Below, piece by piece: positions 1 through 13,910 of a stretch of 42,500 bases of DNA. Position numbers and translations under genes: made by a program. The DNA is from Neocallimastix lanati (nom. inval.) (taxonomy: Eukaryota; Neocallimastigomycota; Neocallimastigomycetes; Neocallimastigales; Neocallimastigaceae). Each line of letters starts with the position of its first letter. The stretch's first letter is position 1. The stretch is from the NCBI GenBank assembly GCA_016946835.1, contig JACVTC010000072.1:587501-630000 (forward strand), written 5' to 3'. Under the pieces are notes generated by a model, which saw only the letters and a program-made list of their open reading frames with translations, did not search any database and was not told where the DNA came from.

Positions 1-127
1 TGATAAGACTATTAATAAAATGGGTTATTATAAAAGGTATTCGATAAGTTATTAATTAATTATAAATACTTTTTTTTATTATTTTTTTTAAAAAAAAAAA
101 AAATATAGTACTGAAAAAAAAAAAGGT

Positions 128-139
128 ACAAACGTTTGT
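128..139. repeat. 12-bp perfect palindrome
   Basis: ACAAACGTTTGT is its own reverse complement and lies in otherwise featureless AT-rich DNA. It could be a dimeric transcription-factor site. No neighbouring gene within the window is oriented to use it, so the role is unknown. Confidence 0.5.
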
Positions 140-1402
140 TCGTCTTTAGTATGCTATTTTCTGTTTAATAATAAAAAAAAAAATTATTATACTAAATTAA
201 ACAACAACTAGGGTTAATATTTTTACTACTTTTATTACATTTACTTTTATTCAATTCCTTTCCATTTAATAATCTTAATTACTTTATTCATTTCTCTTTT
301 TAGAATACTTAATATTCCACTTTTATTATTGATTAGAAAATAAATAAAATTGAAAATAAAAAAAATAAAGTAGTAAGAATAAAAAAAAAAAAGAAAGAGT
401 AAATTGTAATAATATTAAATAAATAATATACCAAGGTAAACAATTTTCTTTTATTATTAAATATATGAAAGAAAATCAAATTATCCTCAAAGTTATCTTT
501 AATTAATTTTACATATTACAACCTCTTCTTTCATAATTTTTTTCTTTACTCCTTACACTCTCTTTTTTATTATCTTCTCATTTACTTACTCGTTTATTTG
601 AAGTTTTCTATCAATTATATAAGACAAAGAAAATTGAAAAAAATAATGACAGATACATTAATTAGAAATGAAAAAAAAAGTATAATAATGTAGTAGTAAA
701 TTATAATTAACAATAACTTATCATGATTATCTGTAATTTTTTTAAGTTCACTATTCTGTATTAGTTTTTAATTTAATTTAATTATTATTATTATTTTTAT
801 TACTATTTTTTCTTTTTTTTCTTTTCTGTTGTTATATAAATAATACTTTCTTTTTAAAAAAAAAAATGGTAAACTATTAATATCTAAAAAAATAAATGCT
901 AAATATCTATACTAATATATAAATAAATTTAAAAGTAATTTTTTTTTTTTTTTTTATATTAAGCTATACTTCAATTTTTAATTAAAAATTTAAAAATTTA
1001 AAATTATAAAAATGAAACAAAATATAATAAAAAATTTATTAATTTATATATAATACTCCATATTTAAATAATTGATGGATGAATATTGATATTCTAAAGA
1101 GATTCTATAGAAATACTCCAATCAAAATTTAACACAATTCTAAAATTATATAAATATAAATTTAGAAATTCTATTTCTTATTTTCTTTTTTTTTTTAAAT
1201 TTTTATACTTTAAATATAATTGAAAATTGATTAGTAAAGTGAACATAATAAAAGAAAAAATTTTGAAGTTAATATATTATATTAAAGTAGTTATGTTGTA
1301 GGATTATAATACAATATATAGTATTATTTTAATATAATAAGTAAGTAGAAAGAATTATTATAAATATTCAATTGAAAGGATGAAACTTTTTTTTAGCAGG
1401 GA

Positions 1403-1417
1403 GGTCACATGACCAAT
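1403..1417. promoter_or_regulatory. E-box-like half-palindrome overlapping a CCAAT box
   Basis: GGTCACATGACC (1403-1414) has 5-bp inverted arms around CA and contains CACATG, an E-box-type core. It runs directly into CCAAT (1413-1417), the recognition core of the Hap/NF-Y complex. A CCCCT stress-response-like element lies at 1643-1647. These are unusual in DNA this AT-rich and suggest a promoter for a gene to the left, but binding is inferred from consensus only. Confidence 0.3.
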
Positions 1418-2216
1418 GAGTTTTATCTCTAAGAAGTACTGATCTTTGAATATTTATATTATTAAAAAAATATTTTTTTTTATTTATGATTTAGAAGAAA
1501 ACAAAGCAAAACGAAAATATATATATATATATATAGGGTGATAAAAAAAATACAAGAAAAAGGTAAATAAAAAAAATATTATATTTGATTTAAAAATTAA
1601 TGAAATGATTATCATATACCTAAAATAATACAATCTGTCAATCCCCTGAAAATAATAAAATTTTTTTCATATGTTGACAAACGGGTTAATAATGATCATT
1701 AATAAATCTTTATAAACAAAAAATTATATTTAAAAAATATTTTATATACTAAATATATTTTATTTAATTTTATATAGGTATGGTATTTAAGGGAAGGAAA
1801 GTAGAGGGATAATTTAAATAAATTGATAGAAATATATAGTTGAACATTATTCAAAAAAAAAAAATAAAAAATAAATAAAAATGTATTATTGGATATGACT
1901 AAAAATTACAAGAAATGTGTAAATAAAATAAAATAAAGTAAAAAGTATAAAATTAAAAAATTAAAGTTTATAGTAAATTATCACAGTGTATTATTAAAAT
2001 TAAATAAAGTTTTAGGAATATTGTTAAAATATAAAAGGGAAATGAGTATGTGAAGGATAAAGGGAGATACTATTGAATTTTAAGTTTGTAAGAAATAATG
2101 TTAAGAATAAAAATAATAATATAATTCTAAATTTTATTTACAATTATAATACTACTCTAAGATTTAGTAATAATAATTAATAATTATTAAAAGAAATAAT
2201 AATTTAAAAAAATAAT

Positions 2217-2256
2217 AATAAAAATTATACTTATTTAAATAAGTATAATTTTTATT
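2217..2256. repeat. 40-bp perfect spacerless palindrome
   Basis: Positions 2217-2236 are the exact reverse complement of 2237-2256, with no spacer; the centre is TTATTT/AAATAA and one C:G pair (2230/2243) anchors each arm. It lies about 580 bp past the TOR stop codon on the TOR-downstream side. It could form a cruciform or a bidirectional transcription terminator hairpin. The function is not known. Confidence 0.9.
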
Positions 2257-2838
2257 TTTTTTTTTTTTTTTTTTTTTCATCATTATTTCTTATTAAATAT
2301 ATATATTTTATTTATTTTTTTATTTAATTTTTTTTTTATTTTAAAATTTTAAATAATTTATATAGAAAATATTTTTATTACAATTATTAAATTGATATTA
2401 TTTGTTATTTTATTTTATTTTATTTTATTTTATTATTATTATTATTATTATTATAATTATTATTATTTTAAATATTATTTGTAGTATAGTTTTTTTGTTT
2501 TTTTTTAAAAAAGGAATATTAATTTATACATGATAAAATAAAAATTTTTTTATAGATTTTATTAATAAATCTAATATTTTTTTTTTTTTTTAATTTTAAT
2601 TTTTTAATTTTTTTTATTTTTTTTTTAATTTTTTAATTTCTAATTTTTTTTTTTAATCTTTTTTAATTTCTATTTATATATATATATATATAACATAACA
2701 GAAAGATATATTTCTTATTTTTATATTTTATTATATTTAAATTATATTAATAAATTTATTAAATTTATTAATTTATTATTATTATTATTTTTGTTTTTTC
2801 AATTTTCCTTTTTTTTTTTTTTTTTTAATTTTCATTTT

Positions 2839-3008
2839 CTACCAGAAAGCACACCAACCAATATAACATTGGCAAAGATTTTCCACTGATGTTGCTTGTT
2901 CTATTAATTTATATACTTGAGAACGAACATCTAATACATTATTTGGTTTAAAATCACGACCTATTATATTATATTATATATTTTTTTTATTAATATTAAT
3001 AATAATGA

Positions 3009-3039
<31 letters not shown>

Positions 3040-3262
3040 GATGATTATTAAATTTTTTAATAAAATATATAATATTTTTTTTACCTGTTAATTTATTTTG
3101 AATACGATTAATAATTTGTACAGCACGTGGATTTAGATATTCCACTTTATCTGCTTCTTCTATAAATATATATATATATATTTTAAATTTTATAATATAA
3201 TATATATATATTAATAAATTAATAATAATTTTAATATTTAAAGATAACTAAAAAAAAAAATA

Positions 3263-3299
<37 letters not shown>

Positions 3300-4468
3300 A
3301 ATAAAAATATTTTGATTTAAATTCTTTACCATTATTTAATATTTCATTTTCATTTCTTTGTTTTCTATTTCCATTATAATTACGGTTATCATCTATTTAA
3401 ATAATAAGTTTTATATTAATAATTAAATTCACCATAATTATTCATATTATTATTTTCTTTTAAACTTTTTTTTTATCATATATTTACCATCACTTCTTTT
3501 ATTTTGGGCTTGTTTATTATCAACCTTTGGACTTGGATTAGTAATTAATCTCCAATTAATTAATGGATCATAAACGAATGCTTCTAATACAGCCATTAAA
3601 CTATCTTTATTTTCTCTAAGTACTCTCATGACATGTTCACATGTAATTCTAAAGTTACCTTCTATACCACTAACCTTTTACATAGTTGAATAATAAATAA
3701 ATATTTATATATTTATTAATAAATAGAAATATGAAATAAAATTTATTATATTTAAAAAAAAAAAAAAATGAAATATAAAATTAATATATTTCAATCATAT
3801 ATATGAATATATATATATTTGATGACTATTATTTCATGCTTAATAATAATAATTATAATTTTTTTTTAATTAATAATAACTTACTTCCATAGCATTAATT
3901 AACATTCTAGTTAATCTAAATGGAATACGTTCTGGGAACTTTTCACGATGCATAGCAACTTCGAAACAATCACCAAAATCAATATGGACTACTTTACCGG
4001 TAAATCTATCTAACATTAAGTTGGAAGGATGTCTATCTCCAAGACCAAGAATATAACCAACCATAGACATAACAGCTAAAGATCTGGTATAATTTGTACG
4101 TCTATCTAACCAGGCCTATTTATGTATATAATTAAATTAAAATATATAAAATATAATTTATATTAAAATTTTTTTTTTTTTTTTTTTTGATTTAGAAATA
4201 ATTATTTTAATATAATTTTTTTTCTTCTTCTTAAAATAATAATAATAATAATACTTATTTTATAATAATAATATTTATTTTATAAGGAATAATTTTAAAT
4301 AAATAAATAAATAAAATAAAAAAAAAAAAAAAAAGAAAACTTACTTCTGAATTTCTACTTTTAATCCATAAAACTTTGTATAAATCCTGACCTGTAGTAT
4401 TATCAGCGGCATATTCAAACACTTCAACTTTTTGTAATAATGTTAGATTATCATAATCTGGTGCCATC

Positions 4469-4517
<49 letters not shown>

Positions 4518-4528
4518 GATTTATTAAA

Positions 4529-4579
<51 letters not shown>

Positions 4580-5649
4580 TAATTTATAAATAAATAAATA
4601 AATAAATAAATATAAAAAAATCAAATAAACATAGAAATAATAATATATATAAATAAAATATAATTTATTTACTTGTAACATAAGACGATGTTCTATATTA
4701 AGTAAAGTCTTTTTACTTTCTCTATAATCACGAATTAAAGCGTGTAAAGTATCACAATGAGGTACCCAACCAATTAAACCAGAATTTGGTGATAATGGAA
4801 TAACCGGATAACGTTGAATATTCATATGACGAGTGAAGGTTTCTGGATCATCAGCTAATAAGGTATTAATTAAACCAAATAATTGCATTACACGTTCATC
4901 TTGACGAAGATCTTCATGACCTTTAATATTAAAATTATTAATTTAAATATAAAGATAAGTATATATATATTTAGTTATTTAATAATTAATATTAATAATT
5001 AATATTAATAATTAATGTATAATTCAAATAATTTAATTATTTAATTTTATTTTATTTTATTTTATTTTATTTTATTTTATTTTATTTTTTTTATTTTATT
5101 TTTTTTTTAGATTCTTACCTTTAAGTAAATATTGATATTCTTTTCCATCACTACCCTTAATTGATAATCTTCTTGGTCTTTGTTTTGATGTAATAATATT
5201 TAAGGTTGGAACAAATGACTGAATCCTAATAATTGGTTCACCACTACGATATTGACCTGGTACGGCAAGTTCTAAATCTCTAGCATTTAATAATTTTGGT
5301 GATACGTATTTAAGCTCTAAAGTAGTCAATTGTGGTAATTGTTTATTAATTTTTCTAAATACATTATAATAAAGATCCCAAGCTTGGTTAAGATCATTTA
5401 TATCTTTAGTCTTTGAATACTTTCTACACCAATCTAAAGCTTCTGATAAATCTCTACCAAAACCTTGGTTAAATGAAATTTCTCTCATTGTTTCTGGACC
5501 CTATTAAAATTTATTAATAATTGTATATTAATAAATTTTTTTTTTTTTTTAATAAAAAAAATAAATAAATAAATAATAATGATTTTAATAAGAAATAACA
5601 TTAAAAAAAAGAAAATAGAATAAAAAATATTTTTTATTAACGTATATTA

Positions 5650-5680
<31 letters not shown>

Positions 5681-5973
5681 TGTATAAATAATAATAATAA
5701 TAATAATAATAATTATAAAATTTATAAAATTATTTTATTTTATTTTTTTTAAAAAAATTACCTTTTCTAACATTTGATGAAGTGGTTGCAAGGTAGCAAA
5801 CATACCTTCAATATTATGATTACCAAAGTATAATCTTGAAGCTTCTTCTAAACCTTCATGCCACATTTCATGCCATAAAATAGCTACTCTAATAAGTTCT
5901 TGTGATACTAATAATGCCTATTTTATTTAAATTTTTTTTAAAAAAAAATAAATAAAAATTAATACTATATTTA

Positions 5974-6034
<61 letters not shown>

Positions 6035-9000
6035 GTTAATTATAAAAAATTAATTTTTTATTGATTTAAAAATTACTTGATTAACAAGAGTAGCACTATG
6101 TATCATCATTTTTTCCATAATAGCATTAGCAGCATTTTGACGTTCAATATTTGGTGATTTTGAAGCAACAGTTAATGAATAAATTAAAGCTTGTGGATGC
6201 TCTTTACCTACATCAGTAAGCAACTGCTGAAGTAAACTACGAACATGAGAATGATTGGTATAAATACGAGCAATTAACTATAAAAAAAATAGTTATATAA
6301 AAATATAAAAAAAAAAAAAAAAAATAAAATAAAAAAAAAAATAGTTTTAAATAAATAAATAAATAATAAGTTATATAAATTTTAATAGATTAAAAATAGA
6401 ATAAATTAATATATATATTTGTATGAATATATATATATAGATAAATTATAAATATTTATTTTTATAACTTACTTGTGGTATAACTTGAAGCCAGGTATCA
6501 ATGCTAACACGGTTTAATCCTTCACTAACAGCAGCATTAACTTCAACATTATAACCATATTTAAACCATAAAGTAATAAGACGAAGAGTATCTTGAAGTG
6601 AATTAGATTTACTTAAAGCAATAGATTTAAAGAAACCAAAAATAGAAGGCTTTACATATTCAATTAGATCTTTAGCGGAAACATTATTATCACTGGCCTT
6701 TTCATAATAATTAATAACTTCAAAGTTTGTTAAAGCCCAAGAGTGCCATGCTTTATACCATTCACTATCATAATATGTTGCTGAATGGAGAGAATTTAAA
6801 ATTTCTGGAATCATTTCAATTGTAAGTTCATCCGTTTGAGCCTTTTGCCATTCACCTAATCGAAGATAACATCTTGCAATCAATTTCTTCAATTTAACAT
6901 TATTCTGATATCCATTTAAGTTATTATTACTTTCCATATGATAAGGTATTTCATTATATGGAGAATTTTCTAATTGATCTACCAAGTTTTGAGTGAAAAT
7001 CTTCATAATTTGGAAGGCGTGACTTCTATTTTCTGGGGTAGCCCAAAGGTATTTTAAATAGGCGTATACTACTGGAGGTGGATTACTCATGGGATTACCA
7101 TCTAAAGAATTATTATTTGAAAGGGTAAGTAATGTTTTTAAAGCAGTATTAAGACGACCACCTTTTCTACATAAATTAGCAAATTTAATCCACATTTCCA
7201 TATTTTCTTTTGGTGAAATAACTAAAGCTTGAATTCTTAAAATACGATGCCATATATCAATATTCTTTTGACAACCTTTTAAACGTTTCATCCAAGTCTT
7301 ACGAATAATTGCTTGTCTATCTGGTTGATCAAAAAGTTTCTTATAAGAAATAATTTCTTCCAATTCGGCAAGCATTTGAATACGGACGACCACACTATAG
7401 GCTCTATTATAACTTTCACCAACAAGAGCAGTTAATTCGGTATCTAGAAGATCACGAGTTTTATTAATATATTGTTCTGCTTGTGGGAAAAGATTACTAT
7501 TTACAGTTAAAATAGCTCGGAAGAAACTACCATCTGGACTATCTGGTTTCATTGCATCAATATATTCTTCCATTAATTCATAGTCACTTAAACCCCAGGC
7601 AGCACCAGCAGCTAATGGTGCCATAATTTTTTGTTTATCACTAAATACATTCCATTTTTCTTTTACTAATTGTGATAAAGCTTCCCATTCACCAAGAGCA
7701 TGAAGACAACGCATTTTACCAATAGTTGCTTCAAAGGATAACGGATCTTCTTCTTGCTTACGTTCATAAGCTGCCAATGCATCTTCCCATCTTTGTAACT
7801 TTTCATACCAAGATTCTTTTAATTTTATATCATGATTTTCTTGAGCATATGTAAGAATACCAATAGCTGAATCTGGTTGTTGTAATTGATTATTAATACT
7901 AATTAAAGCTTCAATATTACTTGGTTTTGGCTCAGAAATAAATTCTAATTCCTTGTAATGTAATGCCTTTGCATATGTATGGCATTTAGCAGCAAAACCA
8001 CCTAGAGTTTTAATGTCAATTGGTAATGCCTTATCATCATGTTCCATAAATTCAGCTAAATTTAATAATGTTTGAATTAATTCTGGTGGAATATTTGGTG
8101 AAGTTAATGCAGTTTCTAAAGATCTAACTAATTCATCCTATTTTTATTATTATTGTTATTATTATTATTACAATGTTAAGGAAAAAAAAAAAAAAAAAAA
8201 AAAAAAATTATATATATATATATTAAATAATATTAATATATAAATTAATAAACATATAAATTATATATAGTTAATATACTAATAAAACCAGATATAAATA
8301 TATAAATATATAATTGTTTTTTTTTTTTTTTTTAATTATATTTTTATTTCTAGTAAATAATAATACTATATATATATATATGAAAAAAAAAAAAAAAAAT
8401 TGATAAAAAAAAACATACTTGGAATTGATCATAAAGTTCACCCCAACAAGAAACGAAACCAGCATTAAATAATTCTCTTGAAAGTGGATAATATACAGAA
8501 GCTAAACTTGCACAAGCTCTAAGAGCAGGTGATGGTGATTCTTTAAGAAGTTCAACACTTAATCTTCTAAGCCATTCCATCCAATCCTCTTTAGTTGAAC
8601 GTTGAGAAGCTTCCCATGCTTTCTTCAAATGTTGTTGATTTACTGGTAACTTTTTATTAGCAATTTCAGCTGTTAAATTATCATCAACATTAAATTCCAT
8701 GGAATCTTCTCCATTATCACTAATTCTTTGTAATGGTTCATTCTTTAATAATTTAGTTACTAATGAATCATATTCAGCATGTTGAATATGATTTTTAATT
8801 AAAATTTTATTTACCATAGGAACAAAAATAGCATAATCACTATTTAATTGTAAAACTAATTTAATTAAGGTATCCATAGCAACATTTCTTAATTCCGGAT
8901 TTGGTAAAACTCTTACTAATGGATGAATAATTCTACTAGCATGATCTGAAAAGTTAACATTCTTACAAAGACTACCAATAGTTTGAATAGCTTCTCTTCT

Positions 9001-12000
9001 TAAATCTAATGGAGCATCTATTCTTTCGAATAATTTAATAATTACTGGTATAACTAGATGAAGGTATTCTTCAAGATTCGATCCAAATACAATGAAAGCT
9101 TTCAAAACTTTAATAGTAAGTTGACGCTTTTCAGAAGTATCAGTTTCGAAGATTTGTAATAATTGTGGTAATAATTGTGGAAGATAAGCTTTAAATTCAC
9201 AATTTAATGCAACAGCGATAGATTCCATTAATGAAATAATTGTTAATTGAATATTTGAATTAAAATTCCAAAACTCTTGAATCAATTGGTATATTTCAGT
9301 TAAATAATTACGTATATGTTGTTTAACAACTGTAACTAAAATACCAAGCTGTTGGAAATAAAATTCTAAATTTCCTACTTGGCACACTCTCATCATATTT
9401 AAAAATGCTGGCATAATCTAAATGTTTATTTAATTTTATATAACAAGTTATTATTGTTATTATTTATTTATTTATTTATTTATTAATTTATTTATTTATT
9501 TATTTATTATACCAAACAAAAAAATTAAAAATAAAAATAATAATAAAATATAATATTAATAATGTTAATAATAATAATAATTGTATTAAAATAAATTATT
9601 GTATATATTAATTTATTTATTAATTAAAAAAAAAAAAAAAAAAATTAAAGTATTAGTTAAAATTTACCTGTGGTAAAAATGATACACACTTTAAACCAAG
9701 GGTTTTAAATATATATATAATAGCTTGTACTACAGCTGTATGATGAACATTTAATGATGGATCACGTAAAATTCTCATTAAAGCATTAATTGCAACAGTT
9801 GGATAGTATTCTTCAGAAGAAGGATTTAAGCCAAGTGGTAAGTTATCTTCTGGTGTTTCATTATTAACATTTGAAATATTTTCATTTGGATTACGTAATG
9901 CCATCTTTAAAGTTAATATTATGTAATAAATATTAAATAATATATATTTATTAAATATTTAATGAATATATATATAAATTAATAATATAATATTATATAT
10001 TAATACTAAAAAAATATATATATATATAATAATAAATAATAATGTAGATACTTTATGTTTATATGGATCTAAAGCCCCAAGAATACCCATAACCTTTAAT
10101 GTTTGTCTACGAATATCCATATTTTGTTCCGTCTTAAGAATACCAATGAGAATATTCAAAAGATTTGGATATTTGATATAAGGTTCAATAATATAACCAG
10201 TGTTACTTGCTAACTGACCTAATGTTTTTAATGCTACTTCTCTTTTAGTCATATTACTTTGATCTTGTAAAGTCTCAATAATCATTGGGAATAAATCATC
10301 AAGATATGGAATCATTTCCTCACCAATTAATGCTAGTTCACCAATGGCCTTTAAACTCTCTGAAGCAACACCTGGACTTGAATCTTTACATTTTGGAATT
10401 AAAACTTTAAGTAATGGTTCAACATATGGTTTAATAAGTCTTCTTGAATTTTTTATTAAATGAGATAAAAGTCTTGCGGCTTCCTCTTTATTACGACTAA
10501 CTCCTGAATATTCTATTTCAGATAAAAGTTGAATTAAAGTCTTTCTTAATGATGGCATAATATAAGCCGGATTATGAACAATTAATCTTCCTATAATAGT
10601 AATAGTAACTTCACGAATTTCAAAAACTTCATCATTTAAAGCTAAGAATAAAGTTCTAATATTTTCAGCTTGAGCTAAATGATGATCAAATCTTTCATCC
10701 AATGATGATAAAACTGTTTTTCTAATTTGAGGATCTAAATAATTAAAAAAGCAAATAAAATAAAATAAAATAAAATAAAATAAAATAAAATAAAATAAAA
10801 TAAAATAAAATAAAATAAAATAAAATAAAATAAAATAAAATAAATAAATAAATAAATAAATAAATAAAATAAAAAAACAAATCAAAAAAAAAAAAAAAAA
10901 AAAAATTAATAAAATTATTATAACAATTATATTTATGTTTATGCTTATACTTATATTTAATTTTATTAATAATATTCTCTAATAATTATTAAATAATTAA
11001 ATCTTACCTGAATCAGTAATACCAACTGTTAATAATTTTTCTAATACTTCACCAACAATTAGCATAGAATTATTACTTGTTTGATAACAAACAGGATCAT
11101 TAACAAGTAAATGACAACAAGTAATTGCTGCAGACTTTCTAACTTCAGCATTATCATCTTCTAAATATCTTACAATATATTCTCTAACAAATTCATTTAA
11201 CATATGTCCAGAAAAGTTAAATGTACCTAGCGTTTTTAAAGCCAATATAATAATATCTGTATCGTGACCATCTGTGGTCTAATGTCATATTTACGTATTA
11301 GAGAAATTTATTATATAATAAATATTAATTATAAATTTTTTAATAATTATTACTTATAATGAAAATAAGGTATCTTTAAATATAATAATAATTACTTGTA
11401 ATTGAATTTGTGATTGAATTAAGTTATTCTGTTTTAATGAATTTGGATGATGATATGGTTGACCACTTAAAATAATCGATAGAACATTTAATAAACGATC
11501 TAATGAAATATTATTATTGATTTATTGATATTAAATTTAATATATCATACGTTACAAAATTATTTAAAAAAAATTATTTTCAGTCATAGATTATATTATA
11601 AGGTACCTTGAATAGCTGGTAATAATGGTGGTATATAGTGTGCTAAATCTGATAAAGCTTGTATTAATGCTTCACTTAAGCCTTGTGCAAGCATTATATC
11701 TAATAATTCATGCATATGTTTTGTTAATGCTTGACCTACTGCAGTTGCTAGCATACTAATACATTGGAAAATATAAACTTCAGTACCAAGACGACTACGT
11801 CTATATTTCCATTTTATAAATATTTATATTTATATTTATATATATATTAAAATAATAATACAAAAAAGAATAAATATTAATAAAGTTAATATCAACTTTA
11901 TAGTATTATAAAATTTTTATTTTAATATATTAATTGAGTTATATTCATACGATTTTTGTGTTAAAACTTCTCTAATATTTAATGTAATTGAATCTAAATA

Positions 12001-13910
12001 TGGTCCAATATTACTTCCTACTGCAATAGCAATTTTACCGATAGATGTAAAAGCTTTTTATATATATAATATAATATATATAAATATAAATGATATATAC
12101 TATAATATAAATTTTAAAAATTATATATATATATATATATATATAATGATTACCAATTGAGCGATCTCTATCTTTTTTTAATTGATTTAATAAATAATCC
12201 ATACAATTTTTAAGATAGTTATCAACAAAGGTTTGTGGATCAAAACTAGCTAAATCTGACATTAAAGATATTACTGTTCTACGTATTAAATTATCTTTAC
12301 TATCTCTATTCTTAATTACAATATCTGTAATATCCTCATAATATCCATTCATAAACTAAATTTATTTATATATATTAATATAAATTTTTTTTTTTTTTTT
12401 TTTTGGTTAAATTTTTAAATTTACAATTAAATTAAAATATAATTTATAATTACATTTCCTGTATGTAATAATAGTTCACGAATAACTAATAAACATCCAT
12501 GAACGGTATCTGAACTTCCAAATTTTAAACCTTTTTGCGCTTCGTCTAAAATACTTTTATATAATTCATTATTTTTATTATTTTCTCTCTGTTGAATTAA
12601 AACAAGACAAACACTTAGTGCATTAGCTGCACCTTCTCTAATAACAACCTATATTTAATTTTAATTTTAATTAAAATTTAATAATATTAATAATAATAAA
12701 TATAATTTATACATTGATATAATATCAATAATTCTGAATATATATATAATATTACATCAATAAATGTATATAAATATATATTTTACCTTTGGGTCCTTTA
12801 AAACAACCCAAATTAAATTTAAAATTTGAGTTACATAAGAATAAATTAAAATAGGTGCATTTTGGGCTAATTCTTTTAATACTAAAACAGCAGCATATCT
12901 TTTAGATTCATGTCGGTCACCTTATAAAATATCATTAAATTAAAAATTTTAAGCAAATAAAATTCAGTTTCTTTTTTTTTTTTTTTTAATTTATCCAACA
13001 TACACTAAATATAAATATTATTACTATAGAAATATTTTAATTATTAATTATTACTATTATTCTTTTAATTAATTTTATTACCTTGAAGCCATTCTAAGGC
13101 ACGTTTCACTTCAAATTCAACAAATTCAGGTGTTAATGTACCACCAGATAAAGCTAAACGACCTAATGCCTTCGAGGCTAAAACCATAGTTTGAAGATCA
13201 TTTCCTGGTAAAACAAAACGTAAATAGTTTGCAAATCTTGTAATTTTTGTTGTATTTTCTTCACCATCAAAATCGATTAATGAATCTTTTATAAAGTTTT
13301 TACAATAAATTTTATATTAATATTTATATTAAAATATATAGGTCTTTTTTTTTTTTTTTTATTAAAAAATATTTTATTGATTGATAAACTATAAATCATA
13401 AATAGAGAATTATTTTAAATTATAAAAATAAAAATAATAATAAATACCTATAGCTAAAATACCACCGATTTTTTCATCATTGTCATTGCTTTGAATTAAT
13501 GCAAAAATTCGTCTATTAACATCATTTATAAATTTTGTAAAATTTTCTCCTGAAATTTCTCTTGAAACTGATATAACCTTTAAATAAGAAAAATGAGAAA
13601 AAAAAAATTGTTTTGTAAAATTATACATTTGAAAAAACATAAAAAAATAAATTTGGCATATTAGTTAATTTGATTTGAACTCTAAAAAAATATTTATTAA
13701 TATATATAAAAAAGATTTTTATTGTATTTACATGTTCTTTTAAATCATTTGCAGCTTTATATTTTGTTTCTTCAGATCTTTTATATAAATATATATTAGA
13801 TATACATTTATTTTTTGATGAATTATTTATAATGCATCTAATTACCTGCTTTTTAAATCATTTAAAATTTTATTTAACACTTCATTTGACGGTGTCGTTG
13901 ATAATGACAT
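2839..13910 (-). CDS. TOR: TOR serine/threonine kinase (PIKK family), complete, 25 exons
   Basis: Target of rapamycin, the catalytic subunit of TORC1/TORC2 controlling growth with nutrients. I resolve 25 exons joined by GT..AG introns, all in phase, giving 2,339 residues (fungal TORs are about 2,300-2,500). Exons run 13846-13910, 13732-13777, 13448-13577, 13082-13285, 12787-12920, 12454-12648, 12154-12355, 11951-12053, 11607-11800, 11396-11499, 11008-11278, 10052-10734, 9668-9904, 8419-9417, 6473-8137, 6077-6277, 5762-5917, 5119-5500, 4673-4920, 4345-4467, 3885-4115, 3488-3674, 3330-3392, 3085-3159, 2839-2960. Order: HEAT repeats, FAT ([12 protein letters not shown]), FRB, kinase, FATC. The FRB keeps EEASRLYF and [11 protein letters not shown], so the rapamycin-contact Ser, Trp and Phe are intact. 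The kinase keeps the ATP lysine (LLKGHED), [12 protein letters not shown] and [15 protein letters not shown] ends [14 protein letters not shown]. The start is the first ATG of the exon that leads into the conserved N-terminus. Identity is very secure; minor splice errors are possible. Confidence 0.97.
4530..4579. repeat. AAT/ATT microsatellite in TOR intron
   Basis: About 16 trinucleotide units sit in the intron between TOR exons 19 and 20, next to a run of about 27 T. Ordinary intronic simple sequence. Confidence 0.9.
4979..5016. repeat. Short AT tandem repeat in TOR intron
   Basis: Roughly three copies of a 13-bp unit, TTAATATTAATAA-like, lie in the intron between exons 18 and 19, just before a TTTTA array. 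Confidence 0.7.
5045..5110. repeat. TTTTA pentanucleotide array in TOR intron
   Basis: About ten tandem TTTTA units followed by a T-rich tract, close to the 5' splice site of this minus-strand intron. A second and longer array of the same pentamer, in the opposite orientation, occurs in another TOR intron (10753-10868). Confidence 0.9.
5974..6034. repeat. AAT microsatellite in TOR intron
   Basis: About 20 uninterrupted AAT units lie in the intron between TOR exons 16 and 17. Confidence 0.9.
10753..10868. repeat. AAAAT then AAAT tandem array in TOR intron
   Basis: About 17-18 units of a pentamer (ATAAA/AAAAT) pass into about six AAAT units. The array fills much of the intron between TOR exons 11 and 12. 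Read in frame it gives a spurious Phe/Tyr/Ile-rich translation that should not be taken as coding. Confidence 0.9.

Larger units (their letters stand above)
1..2838. other. AT-rich intergenic region downstream of TOR
   Basis: No coding exon is visible on either strand. The DNA is almost pure A/T, with homopolymer runs and ATT microsatellites (about 2436-2465). Three exceptions stand out: a perfect palindrome at 128-139, a small GC-containing cluster around 1395-1700 with an E-box-like half-palindrome, a CCAAT box and a CCCCT element, and a 40-bp perfect palindrome at 2217-2256. The cluster may be promoter sequence for a gene beyond the left edge, but no start codon context supports that directly. 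Confidence 0.7.

Noticed and set aside
3122-3130. CACGTG E-box near the TOR 3' end
   Set aside because: It lies within TOR exon 24, where it encodes the conserved NPRAVQ segment, so coding constraint explains it.
8271-8465. Minus-strand frame of 64 codons
   Set aside because: It lies across an intron of TOR and the edge of exon 14 in the wrong frame; AT simple sequence only.
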